Assembly: GCA_934271735.1 (NCBI GenBank)
Contig: CAKQSB010000002.1
Coordinates: 62,001-126,000 of the forward strand
Direction of reading: 5' to 3'
DNA: 64,000 bases
DNA from: an uncultured Clostridia bacterium
GTDB taxonomy: Bacteria > Bacillota > Clostridia > Christensenellales > Borkfalkiaceae
Shown here piece by piece: positions 50,770-59,785 of this stretch (its first letter is position 1; each line of letters starts with the position of its first letter). The position numbers and the translations under genes were made by a program. The notes beneath the pieces are model-generated. The model saw nothing but the letters and a program-made list of their open reading frames with translations, was not told where the DNA came from and did no database searches.

Positions 50770-51777
50770 TTATCGTTTAACGATTTTAATCTTCTTCAAA
50801 AGCGCGGAGTTGCCCGCAACCATTCCTCCGCCTACGACGGTAGCGATTTCAGGGTCGTCCGAAATATTCGCTCTTATAGCCATACGTTCTTTGAAATAAT
50901 CGTCAAGCCCGGGGATTCTGCTCGTTCCGCCGGCAAAGAAAACGCCGCTTCTGCGGATTTCCGCCGAAACCTCTGCGGGAAGTTTTGCGAGAACAAGTTC
51001 AATAACCTCAAAAAGTTTATCGAAAAATATCTTTACGGGGAACAGAATGTCCTGGGAGCAAACCGAAACCGAACGAGGTTTTCCGCTCGTTGCGTCTCTG
51101 CCGCTGACAACCGTTCTCGCACCGTCGTTTTCATAAAGACTGGCAACCTGAATTTTCAGAGATTCCGCGGTGAGCGTACCGATTTTGAGATTGAAAAACT
51201 CCTCGATATGCTTCATAATCATCGCGTCGATATTTCTTCCGCCCATATTCACGCTCACACCCGCGATCACTCCGTCGAGCGAAACCGCGGCGATATTAGC
51301 CGAAGTTCCGCCGATATCGACCAGAAAACAGGGGTTGGATTCGCTTATCGGAACGCCGAGACCCAAAGCCGTTAAAATAGGCGATTCCACAAGGTCAACC
51401 GAATACACGCCCGCGGCGGCGAAAACCCTAAGATATTTTTTGATTTCGTCGTTATCGAGACCGCAAGGCACCGATAAAAGCACCTGAGGGCGAAGGCTGA
51501 GCTTTTTGAGCGTTATTTTGTTCAAGAAATTCTCGAGCATCAGCGCCGCGATTTTTTCGTTGACGATAAGTCCCTCGTTTATCGGGAAAACCGTAGAAGT
51601 TTTGCCCGCGGTTTTTCCGATGAGCCTTTTCGCCTCACTTCCGACGGCTTTAACTTTTTTCTTTTGTTGTTCGTCGATGAGAACCACGCTCGGTTCAAAC
51701 AAAACGACGTTCGCGCCGAGCTGGTATATCGCGGTGTTCACCGACCCCATATCGACTGCGATTATGTTTCCTCTCAT
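50770..51777 (-). CDS. MreB-like actin homologue
   Basis: The 335-residue protein has the actin-fold sequence: AVDMGSVNTAIYQLG (phosphate 1), PCGLDNDEIKKYLRVFAAAGV, LVDIGGTSANIAAVSLDG (phosphate 2), NMGGRNIDAMI and FFAGGTSRIPGLDDYF (adenosine). It is somewhat divergent from classical MreB or Mbl and lies away from mreCD, so it may be a paralogue. Its role is filament formation for cell shape or wall growth. Confidence 0.85.
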   Translation of the reverse strand: MRGNIIAVDMGSVNTAIYQLGANVVLFEPSVVLIDEQQKKKVKAVGSEAKRLIGKTAGKTSTVFPINEGLIVNEKIAALMLENFLNKITLKKLSLRPQVLLSVPCGLDNDEIKKYLRVFAAAGVYSVDLVESPILTALGLGVPISESNPCFLVDIGGTSANIAAVSLDGVIAGVSVNMGGRNIDAMIMKHIEEFFNLKIGTLTAESLKIQVASLYENDGARTVVSGRDATSGKPRSVSVCSQDILFPVKIFFDKLFEVIELVLAKLPAEVSAEIRRSGVFFAGGTSRIPGLDDYFKERMAIRANISDDPEIATVVGGGMVAGNSALLKKIKIVKR

Positions 51778-51840
51778 AAAATACTCTCCTGTATCGTCCG
51801 TTCGAGTAGGTATTTATTTTGTTCGGGTAAATTAAGTAAA

Positions 51841-51861
51841 CCGACCGTTTCCGGCGGTCGG
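51841..51861 (-). terminator. hairpin after the maf gene, probable terminator
   Basis: CCGACCG and CGGTCGG form a stem followed on the minus strand by TTTACTTAATTT. Confidence 0.55.
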
Positions 51862-51871
51862 AATTCAAAAT

Positions 51872-52429
51872 TCAAAGAAGCAGATCAAGCGTGGGTTTTA
51901 TCGCCGAAATCGGCAAACCGACAACATTGTCTCTGTCCCCGGAAAAACTTTTGACAAGCGGAAAACCGTCCTGTATTCCGTACGAACCCGCTTTCCCTTT
52001 CCAAAGCCCGCTGTCTAAATACGCGTTTATGGTTTCGTCCGAAAGCTCGTTGAACATAACTTCCGTATCCACGCTCCCCGTTTCCGAAAAATTTTCGGTT
52101 AAAACGGCGTAACCCGTCGTCACGACGTGCTTTTTGCCTGAAAGTTTTCTGAGCATCTTTTCCGCTTCGTCTCTGTCCGCGGCTTTGCCGAGAATTTCGC
52201 CGTCTATAGAAACGACCGTATCCGCGCCGAGTACGACGGCTTGTTTGCCGGAGCGGGAATACACGTCCGCAGCCTTACTTATGGCGCACCTTACCGAAAA
52301 CTTTTTCGCCGAACAGGTTTTATCGAACGCGTCCTCTTTATCGCTCGGGATTATTTCGAACTTGTACCCCTCGCGGGATAATATCTCTTTTCTTCGCGGC
52401 GAACCGCTTGCAAGAATAAAATTTTTCAT
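51872..52429 (-). CDS. maf: Maf-family nucleoside triphosphate pyrophosphatase
   Basis: The start used is the ATG that gives the normal opening MKNFILASGSPRRKEIL; earlier in-frame codons are unlikely. The 185-residue protein has the Maf substrate motif SGSPRR, VLGADTVVSIDGEILGKAADRDEA, and GKAGSYGIQD. It hydrolyses modified or canonical nucleotides and is linked to septum control in Bacillus. Confidence 0.93.
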   Translation of the reverse strand: MKNFILASGSPRRKEILSREGYKFEIIPSDKEDAFDKTCSAKKFSVRCAISKAADVYSRSGKQAVVLGADTVVSIDGEILGKAADRDEAEKMLRKLSGKKHVVTTGYAVLTENFSETGSVDTEVMFNELSDETINAYLDSGLWKGKAGSYGIQDGFPLVKSFSGDRDNVVGLPISAIKPTLDLLL

Positions 52430-52505
52430 AATTCCAGGATAGATTATATAATATTTTAAACATTTTGTAAAGTATTTAGCCGACACCCTTAATTAAAGTA
52501 TGACA

Positions 52506-52539
52506 GGAAAATAAAAAACCGCGGAAAATATCCGCGGTT
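52506..52539 (-). terminator. terminator of RNase P RNA
   Basis: AACCGCGGA and TCCGCGGTT form a 9-bp stem, then TTTTTTATTTT on the minus strand. Confidence 0.92.
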
Positions 52540-52553
52540 AGTCTCAAAAAAAA

Positions 52554-52894
52554 TCGAGAAGGTCTGTAAGCCGAGTTCTGTCATTTAATACGGTTATCTA
52601 TCTACTCTTACCGTTGCCGATAAGCTCTAGCGACGTTTTGCAGGCAGTCCCGACCGGCTATCTTGCGGACTGCCCCTATCTTGCTCCGGATGGGGTTTAC
52701 ACAGCGCGTCTCGTCTCCGAAACGCCGGTGAGCTCTTACCTCGCCTTTTCATCCTTACAAGGTTTCCCTTGCGGTAATTTTCTGTTGCACTTTCCTTAAA
52801 GTCACCTTCACCGTCCGTTAGGCGGCATCCTGCCGTGTGGAGCTCGGACTTTCCTCGTCAGATTTCTCTGCCGCAACCGTACAACCTTCTCGAC
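52554..52894 (-). ncRNA. rnpB: RNase P RNA
   Basis: The minus strand carries the conserved elements: GAGGAAAGTCCGAGCTCC near the 5' end, ACAGAAAATTACCGC, GTAAACCCCATCCGGAGCAAGA, and GAGTAGATAGATAACCG...ACAGAACTCGGCTTACAGACC at the 3' end. The ends pair (TCGAGAAGGT with ACCTTCTCGA) as helix P1. The pattern looks like class A. A promoter (TAGACA, 17 bases, TATAAT at 52931-52903) starts the transcript at about 52896. Confidence 0.96.
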
Positions 52895-52902
52895 GATTAA
52901 CG

Positions 52903-52931
52903 ATTATATCACAAACCGCCGCGTTTGTCTA
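52903..52931 (-). promoter_or_regulatory. promoter of RNase P RNA
   Basis: TAGACA (52931-52926), 17 bases, TATAAT (52908-52903); the expected start is within a few bases of the RNA 5' end. Confidence 0.85.
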
Positions 52932-52991
52932 CTTTTTAAAGCCTGTTTCGGCTTTATCGGGCGGAAATGTAATCTTCTTTATGCGTAAATT

Positions 52992-54062
52992 TTAATCGTT
53001 TTCGTCCGTAAGCCGCTTTTCTCTGTCGGCAATCGTTAATGCTTCGACCATCGCATCGATATCGCCGAGAAGAAATTCGTCGAGATTATAAGCGGTGTAA
53101 CCGATACGGTGATCGGTGATTCTCCCTTGCGGAAAGTTGTAAGTCCTTATTCTTTCCGACCTGTCGCCCGTGCCTATCTGATTTTTTCTGTTCTCGGCGT
53201 ATTCGCTCTGATACTGACTGTTATAGTAATCGTAAAGGCGGCTTTTCATAACTTTCATCGCCTTTTCTCTGTTTTTAAGCTGAGAACGCTCGTCCTGACA
53301 GGTAACGACGATACCCGTCGGCAAATGCGTCATACGTATGCACGATTCCGTTTTGTTTACGTGCTGCCCGCCCGCGCCGGAAGAACGATAAGTATCGATT
53401 TTAAGGTCTTTTTCATCGATATTTATCTCAACGTCCACAGCTTCGGGAAGGACGGCTACCGTTACCGTCGAAGTCTGAATTCTACCTTGCGATTCCGTTT
53501 CGGGAACGCGCTGAACGCGGTGAACGCCGCTTTCGAATTTAAGTTTTGCATATGCGCCCTTGCCGCTTATCGAAAACACGACTTCCTTTATTCCGCCGAG
53601 TTCGGTTTCGTTTATATCGATTTCTTCCGTTTTCCACCTGTTTTTCTCGGCGTAACGGGAATACATACGATATAGATCTCTCGCAAAAAGCGCGGCTTCT
53701 TCTCCGCCCGCCCCGCTTCGGATTTCTACGATAACGTTTTTGTCGTCGTCGGGATTTTTGGGAAGCAAAAGCACTTTAAGCTCGGTTTTAAGTGTTTCGA
53801 TTTTTCCTCTGCACTCGATAATTTCGGCTTCAAGAAAGTCTTTCATTTCCTTGTCCGTTTCGGTTTTCAGCTCTTTTTCGAGGTTTTCTCTCTCCTCTTC
53901 GGCGGACTTATATTCGCCGTACTTCAAAGCCGTTTCTTCGATATCGCTTCTCTCTTTCGCGTACTTTTTCCAGGTCGTCATATCGGACAAAACCGCGCTA
54001 TCCGCCAAAAGCTCGCCTAATTTTTCGTATCTTTCGTAAATTTCATCGAGTTTTCGGTTCAT
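52992..54062 (-). CDS. prfA: peptide chain release factor 1
   Basis: The 356-residue protein has the RF1 coil N-terminus, the peptidyl-hydrolysis motif GGQ in [31 protein letters not shown] domain 2 and the C-terminal [28 protein letters not shown]. It releases the peptide at UAA and UAG. Its ATG overlaps the stop of the prmC fusion by four bases. Confidence 0.97.
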   Translation of the reverse strand: MNRKLDEIYERYEKLGELLADSAVLSDMTTWKKYAKERSDIEETALKYGEYKSAEEERENLEKELKTETDKEMKDFLEAEIIECRGKIETLKTELKVLLLPKNPDDDKNVIVEIRSGAGGEEAALFARDLYRMYSRYAEKNRWKTEEIDINETELGGIKEVVFSISGKGAYAKLKFESGVHRVQRVPETESQGRIQTSTVTVAVLPEAVDVEINIDEKDLKIDTYRSSGAGGQHVNKTESCIRMTHLPTGIVVTCQDERSQLKNREKAMKVMKSRLYDYYNSQYQSEYAENRKNQIGTGDRSERIRTYNFPQGRITDHRIGYTAYNLDEFLLGDIDAMVEALTIADREKRLTDEND

Positions 54063-55843
54063 TTAAGTTCCGCCTTTATTATTCTGTCAACGCCCGAAAT
54101 ATCCTTTATGATTTCCACTTCGAAATCGTTTTCGAGCATCTTTTTTATATCTTCCGCCTGACCTATTCCCGCTTCGAGGAATAACAGTCCTTTTTCGTTA
54201 AGCCTGTCTTTCGCGCCCGCGCAGATACGCCTGTAAAAATCGAGACCGTCCGCGCCGCCGTCGAGAGCGATATGCGGTTCGTAGTCCTTAACAACGCCGT
54301 CCAGAGTTTCGATATCTTCCGTTTTTATATATGGCGGATTTGACACAATTACGTCGAATTTATCGGTTAAGTCCCCGTATAAGTCGATTAACGCAGTTTT
54401 TACGTCGGCATCGAAGAGTTTGAAATTCGCTTTGGCGACCTCTAACGCGCCCTCTGAAACGTCCGTCGCGGTGACTTTCGCGCCGCTCTTTTTGCTCACG
54501 ACAAGGGCAATCGCGCCGCTGCCCGTACACAAATCGAGAACGGAACTGTCCTTACTTACACACTTCAAAACCTCGGAAACGAGTTCTTCCGTTTCCGGTC
54601 TCGGAATAAGCACTCTTTCGTCGACCTTTATTTCGTAGCCGTAAAAATCGCAGTTGCCGAGAACGTAACAAAGCGGTTTACCTTTAAGCCTTTCTTCGGC
54701 AAGCTCGTTTATTTTATCGATATCCGACGCTTTGACTTTTGCGTCGCCGTTAAGTTCGCTTCTCCTAACGCCCGTAACGATAGAAATTATCCATTCCGCG
54801 TCCACGGGATCTGCGCCGTTTTCCTCGAATTTTTTGCAAAGCTCGTTTTTCACCGAGGAAACTTTTTCCGGGCAGACAAATTTACATTCGGGTTCGTTCG
54901 GATCTTCGTCCATTTTCAGAACTTTGTTGAACGCCGCTATCGCGACTTCCATCATACCGTCGTCCGGTTCTTTGGTGGTAAGTTTTTGCAGCAATAACCC
55001 CGGAAGTTTGAGAGGATAAACGAGCGGACTGTCGGTTTTTGCAAGAAGCTTCAAAAGCTCGTAAGACAGCCCGGCAACAAGCGGCAACAAAACTATTCTC
55101 GACAAAATTTTAATCCATATATTTTCGTTTATCACCGGGATAAGCGCGCCGACGACCGAATACACCAAAATACTTACGATCATAACGAAAAACATAAACG
55201 TCGTTCCGCATCTGTCGTGTACTCTTCTGCATTTTTTAACGTTTTCGACGGTTAAATCAAGCCCTTTTTCATAGCACGTTATCGTTTTATGCTCCGCGCC
55301 GTGATACATATACGTTCGTTTTATATCCTTTAAAAGAGACGTAAAGAATATATAACCGACGAAAACGGCTATTCTTATAAGTCCCTCTACCAGATTGCGG
55401 ACGAGGTTCATTTCAGGGAAAGCGTTTTTGAACAGGTTCCCGAGAATTGTCGGCAAAATAAAGAAAAGAGCTATCGAAAAGACAAGCCCGAGCGCAACGC
55501 CGAAGAATAAAACGACGTCCATTATGTCGATCTTAAAGGTTTTTGCAAGCCATTTTTCGAATTTGGAAGGTTCTTCGTCATCGCCGCCGTAAACCTCGGC
55601 GGAACGCATAAGAATTTTCGTACCCGTAACAAGCGACGAGAAGAAATTGACTACCCCTCTTATAATCGGGAGTTTTACGAAGAAATTTTTCTTTTCGGGC
55701 GGGGTGATTCGTTCCGCTTCTATACGGATTTTTCCGTCCGAATCCCTTACCGCCGTGGCGATGCCCGTTCTGCCGCGCATCATAACGCCCTCTAAAACGG
55801 CTTGCCCGCCTATGGAAGTTTTTTTAACTTTTTTATCTCTCAT
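54059..55843 (-). CDS. prmC: fusion of DUF1385 membrane protein and PrmC glutamine methyltransferase
   Basis: The 594-residue protein has two halves. Residues 1-300 are a DUF1385 protein ([30 protein letters not shown], several membrane helices). Residues 310-594 are PrmC: a helical domain, [13 protein letters not shown], the SAM site [13 protein letters not shown], and NPPY in VIVSNPPYI. PrmC methylates the GGQ glutamine of release factors, and the next gene is prfA. The linkage ties the enzyme to the membrane, which is unusual. Confidence 0.93.
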   Translation of the reverse strand: MRDKKVKKTSIGGQAVLEGVMMRGRTGIATAVRDSDGKIRIEAERITPPEKKNFFVKLPIIRGVVNFFSSLVTGTKILMRSAEVYGGDDEEPSKFEKWLAKTFKIDIMDVVLFFGVALGLVFSIALFFILPTILGNLFKNAFPEMNLVRNLVEGLIRIAVFVGYIFFTSLLKDIKRTYMYHGAEHKTITCYEKGLDLTVENVKKCRRVHDRCGTTFMFFVMIVSILVYSVVGALIPVINENIWIKILSRIVLLPLVAGLSYELLKLLAKTDSPLVYPLKLPGLLLQKLTTKEPDDGMMEVAIAAFNKVLKMDEDPNEPECKFVCPEKVSSVKNELCKKFEENGADPVDAEWIISIVTGVRRSELNGDAKVKASDIDKINELAEERLKGKPLCYVLGNCDFYGYEIKVDERVLIPRPETEELVSEVLKCVSKDSSVLDLCTGSGAIALVVSKKSGAKVTATDVSEGALEVAKANFKLFDADVKTALIDLYGDLTDKFDVIVSNPPYIKTEDIETLDGVVKDYEPHIALDGGADGLDFYRRICAGAKDRLNEKGLLFLEAGIGQAEDIKKMLENDFEVEIIKDISGVDRIIKAELK

Positions 55844-55934
55844 TTATATACCGTTCCGAAAATTTGTATCGTTCGGGAATTTTATTATAAGCCCGAGCCG
55901 CTCGCGGCTGAACCTTATACCCGATATTTCCGGA

Positions 55935-55968
55935 TATAAAATAAGCCCTAAGGATAAAACCATAGGGC
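55935..55968 (-). terminator. hairpin after rpmE, possible attenuator or terminator
   Basis: GCCCTA and TAGGGC-type arms form a stem followed by TTATTTTAT on the minus strand, between rpmE and the prmC fusion. A second small hairpin (GCCTTTTATAGGC) follows the rpmE stop. Confidence 0.5.
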
Positions 55969-56003
55969 AAAATTTCGTTATTTTGCCTATAAAAGGCAAA
56001 AAA

Positions 56004-56207
56004 TTAAAGACCAAATCTTTTCTTGAATTTATCAACGCGTCCGCCTGTATCGACAAGTTTCTGCTTGCCGGTGAAGAACGGATGGCATTTACTGCAAATG
56101 TCGACTTTGATTACGTCAACGTTCTTGGTAGTTCCCGTTTCGAACTTTTCTCCGCAAGCGCACTGGACGGTGACAATTTTATATTTAGGATGAATATCCG
56201 CTTTCAT
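56004..56207 (-). CDS. rpmE: ribosomal protein L31 (bL31), zinc type
   Basis: The 67-residue protein starts at the ATG with GAGGTG before it; a GTG three codons upstream is part of that site. It reads [22 protein letters not shown] and [24 protein letters not shown], with the C-x-C and C-x2-C zinc ligands of the C+ form. Order rpmE–prmC–prfA is the common one. Confidence 0.96.
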   Translation of the reverse strand: MKADIHPKYKIVTVQCACGEKFETGTTKNVDVIKVDICSKCHPFFTGKQKLVDTGGRVDKFKKRFGL

Positions 56208-56239
56208 ATTTTTCACCTCACTGAACTTAATGCTATATT

Positions 56240-56268
56240 ATTATAACTTATTTTTATGACGTTGTCAA
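56240..56268 (-). promoter_or_regulatory. sigma-A promoter of rpmE
   Basis: TTGACA (56268-56263), 17 bases, TATAAT (56245-56240), on the minus strand, 33 bases before the rpmE start codon. Confidence 0.9.
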
Positions 56269-56321
56269 ACGTTTAAATCAAAAATGACTAAATTTTCTTA
56301 ATTATTTTGGTGGTTTTTTGC

Positions 56322-56350
56322 TTGCAAAATAAAAGAGATTACTATATAAT
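56322..56350 (+). promoter_or_regulatory. sigma-A promoter of the dehydrogenase-like gene
   Basis: TTGCAA (56322-56327), 17 bases, TATAAT (56345-56350), followed by the dehydrogenase-like gene on the plus strand. Confidence 0.8.
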
Positions 56351-56387
56351 GAAGTAAATGGGGCAGATTGCTCCGAAGGTGGTATCA

Positions 56388-57413
56388 ATGAGAGGTTGGC
56401 AAATAACCGAACCGGGCAAAATCGGTGAAATCAATAAAATCGAAAGTTTAAGCGGGGTGGACAGCGTTAAGATAAAGCTCACCCGCGCGCTTATTACCGA
56501 AGAAGACGTGGCGATTTTCGCGGGCGACGAAAAATCGGTGAAGCTCCCGATCATTCCGGGGCGTGCCGCTGTCGGGCAGATAACCGAACTCGGTCAGCCT
56601 TCGCCTTATCTCGATAAAGGCGTGAGGGTTTTCCTTTCCCCCGTTAAAGCTTGCGGCGAATGTTATCACTGCACTAACGGCAAACCCGAAAAATGTTACA
56701 ATTTCAAAATTGCGGGTCGTAACTCGGACGGTTTTTTAAAGGACTTTGCGGTTCTCGATTCGGACGAGGTTTATCCCCTCCCCCAGACCGTTAAGGACGA
56801 TGATGCTGTTTTTCTCGATTACGTAACGCTTGCCGTTTCCGCAATCGACAAACTTTCAATTGAAAAAGGTCAGCACGTGGCGATTTTCGGATCGTCCGTC
56901 CTGGGCTCGATAATCGCTCAGCTTATTATTTATTATCAGGGCGTTCCCATTTTGGTCGGCAACGACGACAACGAACTTCTTCTCGCGAAAAAATCGGGAA
57001 TTTACTACACCGTTAAAGCATCGCCGAGAACAGACAAAGAAATCTCTTCGTTTACAAGCGGAAGAATGGCCGAAAAGGTTGTTTACCTCACCCGTTCTGG
57101 AATTCCGACGGAACTTGCGTATAAGGTCGCAGCGCCGTCCGCAACGGTCGCGCTCGTCGGTTACTCCGCACCAAACTTAAAAGTTCCTTTCGGCACGGCG
57201 ATGAACAAGCAGCTTACCAACGTGTGCGTAACCAACGGTTACGGAAACGCGGAAGCCGCAATCAATATTTTGTCGAACAAAGCTATCGACCTTTCGAATT
57301 ACAAACTCCCCGTTACGAAAATGGAAGCAATCGAAAAGAATATGACGGAGCGTCTCGAAATTTACAAAGCGGGCAATATCGTTCCCGGACTTCTGGTAAA
57401 TATGCTCGGTTGA
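56388..57413 (+). CDS. zinc-type medium-chain dehydrogenase relative with degraded catalytic zinc site
   Basis: The 341-residue protein keeps the structural zinc lobe (CGECYHCTNGKPEKC, about 82-96) and a Rossmann domain (HVAIFGSSVLGSIIAQLII). At the usual catalytic zinc ligands it differs: the expected C-G-T/S-D is EEDVAIFAGDE and the expected G-H-E is IIPGRAAVGQITEL, without cysteine, histidine or glutamate. Activity as a normal zinc dehydrogenase is therefore unlikely; a binding or altered-chemistry role is possible. The ATG is chosen for its GGTGG site; an upstream in-frame ATG at 56358 lacks one. Confidence 0.75.
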   Translation: MRGWQITEPGKIGEINKIESLSGVDSVKIKLTRALITEEDVAIFAGDEKSVKLPIIPGRAAVGQITELGQPSPYLDKGVRVFLSPVKACGECYHCTNGKPEKCYNFKIAGRNSDGFLKDFAVLDSDEVYPLPQTVKDDDAVFLDYVTLAVSAIDKLSIEKGQHVAIFGSSVLGSIIAQLIIYYQGVPILVGNDDNELLLAKKSGIYYTVKASPRTDKEISSFTSGRMAEKVVYLTRSGIPTELAYKVAAPSATVALVGYSAPNLKVPFGTAMNKQLTNVCVTNGYGNAEAAINILSNKAIDLSNYKLPVTKMEAIEKNMTERLEIYKAGNIVPGLLVNMLG

Positions 57414-57439
57414 CAATAATATAATTTACGTTTATTTGC

Positions 57440-57458
57440 GGGCGATCGATGATCGCCC
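57440..57458. repeat. short palindrome GGGCGATC–GATCGCCC
   Basis: GGGCGATCGATGATCGCCC is followed by CTACTTTTTTT. It may end the dehydrogenase transcript. Its look is of a dispersed genome palindrome. Confidence 0.55.
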
Positions 57459-57522
57459 CTACTTTTTTTAAATACAGAATAAGGGGTGATTGATAATTAC
57501 TCCGGCAATTTTATAAACAAAT

Positions 57523-57545
57523 GCGGGCGACATGTGGTCGCCCGC
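57523..57545. terminator. palindromic terminator between convergent genes
   Basis: GCGGGCGAC pairs with GTCGCCCGC. AT-rich tracts follow on both strands, and the PAP2 gene stops at 57551 on the minus strand. Confidence 0.6.
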
Positions 57546-57550
57546 ATTTA

Positions 57551-58123
57551 TTATGTTTTCTTTAATTTTTTATATATCGCTTTGACAATAAAATAGGAAA
57601 TTATTGCGGAGATTCCGCCTGCGACAAGCCCGCCGAAAACATCCGAAGCGTAATGCACGACAAAATATATCCGAGTAAACCCCATTACGACGGGAATAAA
57701 CAGAAACGCCCACGAATAGCGTTTGTTCATTGCCATAAACAACGAAACTCCGAACGCGGCAGCTGCCGTGGTATGCCCCGACGGGAACGAATAGCCGCTT
57801 TCGGTTAAACTCCCCGCCGCTTTCCACACCACGTAAAATTCCGAGGTCGTGTCCGAAAAAGGTCGACCGCGGGCAACAACGTTTTTCAGTATAATATTGG
57901 TAAATAAAAAGCCGAAAACCAAAGCGACAAGCGCGGAAACTCCTGTTTTTCTCGTTTTGCCGAAAATCAACATTACAGCGGCGGCGATTATGAAAATCAG
58001 ACCCATATTTCCGCTCAGCGTTATCGCCTTGAAAACGGGCGTTAAAACCGCCCCGCAGCCCGAACGCAATCCGTCCGCTATTCTCAGAAAAAACAAATCC
58101 GCGGGCAATAAAAATTCAAACAT
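57551..58123 (-). CDS. PAP2-family membrane phosphatase (likely undecaprenyl-pyrophosphatase)
   Basis: The 190-residue protein has five or six membrane helices and the three PAP2 motifs: K-x6-RP (KNVVARGRP), PSGH (FPSGHTTAAAA) and SR-like TRIYFVVHYASD. It probably dephosphorylates undecaprenyl pyrophosphate or related lipids outside the membrane. The gene upstream encodes a DUF368 transporter that returns undecaprenyl phosphate, so the pair fits lipid-carrier recycling. Confidence 0.88.
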   Translation of the reverse strand: MFEFLLPADLFFLRIADGLRSGCGAVLTPVFKAITLSGNMGLIFIIAAAVMLIFGKTRKTGVSALVALVFGFLFTNIILKNVVARGRPFSDTTSEFYVVWKAAGSLTESGYSFPSGHTTAAAAFGVSLFMAMNKRYSWAFLFIPVVMGFTRIYFVVHYASDVFGGLVAGGISAIISYFIVKAIYKKLKKT

Positions 58124-58171
58124 TCTTATCCTTTCCTACACGACCCGTTTCTAACGGGTCGGCGAAATTAT

Positions 58172-59128
58172 TTAATCTATATTTTTATTTCTTTCGTATT
58201 TAACGAGTTTATAAGCAAGGAAAATTCCCGCAACGAACAGAACTACCCCGCAAATAAATTCGATTACGGGCAAACCGTTTTCCGCCCAACTTACGTAAAC
58301 CGCATAAGTTTCGGGATTGAAAAACATCGTTATCGCCGCGCCGAGCGAAAGTCCCGCTATCAGATTAAACGAATTGGTTCTGTGTTTTTCAAGTATTCCC
58401 GAAAGGATTTTGGAAAACGTCAGAAGACCTGCGATAAACCCGACAAGAAGGCAAACGAAAACCATAAGAACGGGAATATTCTGCAAAAGTCCGAACCCGA
58501 CGGAATTCATAAGCGGCGTGAAATAGCCGAATATCATTAAAAACGCGGTTGCCGAAAGCCCCGGAACGATCTGCGTTATCGCTATAGCGTAACCCAAAAC
58601 GATAAACATTATATAATGATATATTCTGAGATTTTCGAGCGAACGCTGAGTTCCGCCCGAAACGACGGAAATCACCGAAAACGCAATCGGAATAAGTATG
58701 CCGAGAATAAACAAAATATTTCTGAGCGGCGTACGCGATTTATCTTCTATCTGGTCGGAAATCGCGGGGAACGAACCGAACATAAGCCCCGCAAAAAGCG
58801 CGATTACCGTGAACGGGAACAAATTAAGGAGCTGTTTTACCCCGAAAAATCCGCCGATTATTCCGACAATGCCGCCGATTATTATCGGCAGCAAAAACAT
58901 AAAGCACTTTTTGAATTTTTTGAAAACGTTGCCTATGGCGTAAAGCAATTTTTCGTACAGTCCGAAAATTATCGCGACAGCCGCGCCGCTTACGCCGGGA
59001 ACGATTATCGCGAGACCTATGAAAATTCCGAGCAATCCGCCTTTGAAAATCTGCTTTTTGTTCTCATATGCAAGCGAAACCTCTTCTTTTGAAGAAATTA
59101 CCTCTTTGGAAACGATGTCCTCTTCCAT
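58172..59128 (-). CDS. DUF368 polyprenyl-phosphate transporter (PopT type)
   Basis: The 318-residue membrane protein has about nine or ten helices and the DUF368 features: LGIFIGLAIIVPGVSGAAVAII near the start and a matching AITQIVPGLSATAFLM later, an internal repeat. The family has been shown to move undecaprenyl phosphate back across the membrane. Next gene: PAP2 phosphatase. Confidence 0.88.
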   Translation of the reverse strand: MEEDIVSKEVISSKEEVSLAYENKKQIFKGGLLGIFIGLAIIVPGVSGAAVAIIFGLYEKLLYAIGNVFKKFKKCFMFLLPIIIGGIVGIIGGFFGVKQLLNLFPFTVIALFAGLMFGSFPAISDQIEDKSRTPLRNILFILGILIPIAFSVISVVSGGTQRSLENLRIYHYIMFIVLGYAIAITQIVPGLSATAFLMIFGYFTPLMNSVGFGLLQNIPVLMVFVCLLVGFIAGLLTFSKILSGILEKHRTNSFNLIAGLSLGAAITMFFNPETYAVYVSWAENGLPVIEFICGVVLFVAGIFLAYKLVKYERNKNID

Positions 59129-59281
59129 ATAATAGTCCTTATTAAAATTTCATTTTGTCATTATATCATATGTTCATATAAATGTCCTTAAAACAATTGT
59201 AAATTATATGTTAAACAATTTAAACAATTGAACACGGTGGAACGAATTTCGTTACGGATTTGTAAAGACCGCTCCGAAGTT

Positions 59282-59785
59282 TTATTTATATTCGACTGTA
59301 ATATTTACGAAATTTTCAAGTCTTTTTCTGCGCATTAAAAGCCCGCTTCTTTCGATAAAAAACTGGTCGACGGCTTCCCAGATGAAAACCCAGGCGAAAA
59401 TATCTACGCATTCCGTCCAGATTTCGTTTTTGAAAATAGCGTCTAAAAGAAACATAGCCGCAAGCGCGATTACGCCTATAATCGTGAAAATTATCGAAAC
59501 AAACGTTTTTCTGCGTATATCGCGTTCCGTTTCGCAACGTTTAAGTTCGAAATAATTCTTTATCGCTTCGGCGTAAATCGGTTTTTCGTTATCGTCCACA
59601 CAGTCGCCTTTTATTGTGAGTTTTATCTCCGCTTTCGGATGGAATTCCCTTGCGGAATCTTCCAGAAACTCCGCCACTTCGGACGAAATAACGGGTTTAT
59701 CGCTCGGCGAATATTTGGATAAAAAATCAGAATCGTCGGTTACGCTGAGCGTTATTTCAGCGTTTTGTATCTTCTTTTGTTTCAT
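59282..59785 (-). CDS. small membrane protein, unknown function
   Basis: From the ATG at 59785 the protein has 167 residues; a GTG at 59812 with a GGAAG site is a good alternative. The first 90 residues are soluble and charged, two membrane helices follow at about 95-118 and 122-142, and a basic tail ends in MRRKRLENFVNITVEYK. Its 5' end overlaps the EamA gene by 29 bases, so they are co-translated. No family is recognised. Confidence 0.6.
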   Translation of the reverse strand: MKQKKIQNAEITLSVTDDSDFLSKYSPSDKPVISSEVAEFLEDSAREFHPKAEIKLTIKGDCVDDNEKPIYAEAIKNYFELKRCETERDIRRKTFVSIIFTIIGVIALAAMFLLDAIFKNEIWTECVDIFAWVFIWEAVDQFFIERSGLLMRRKRLENFVNITVEYK

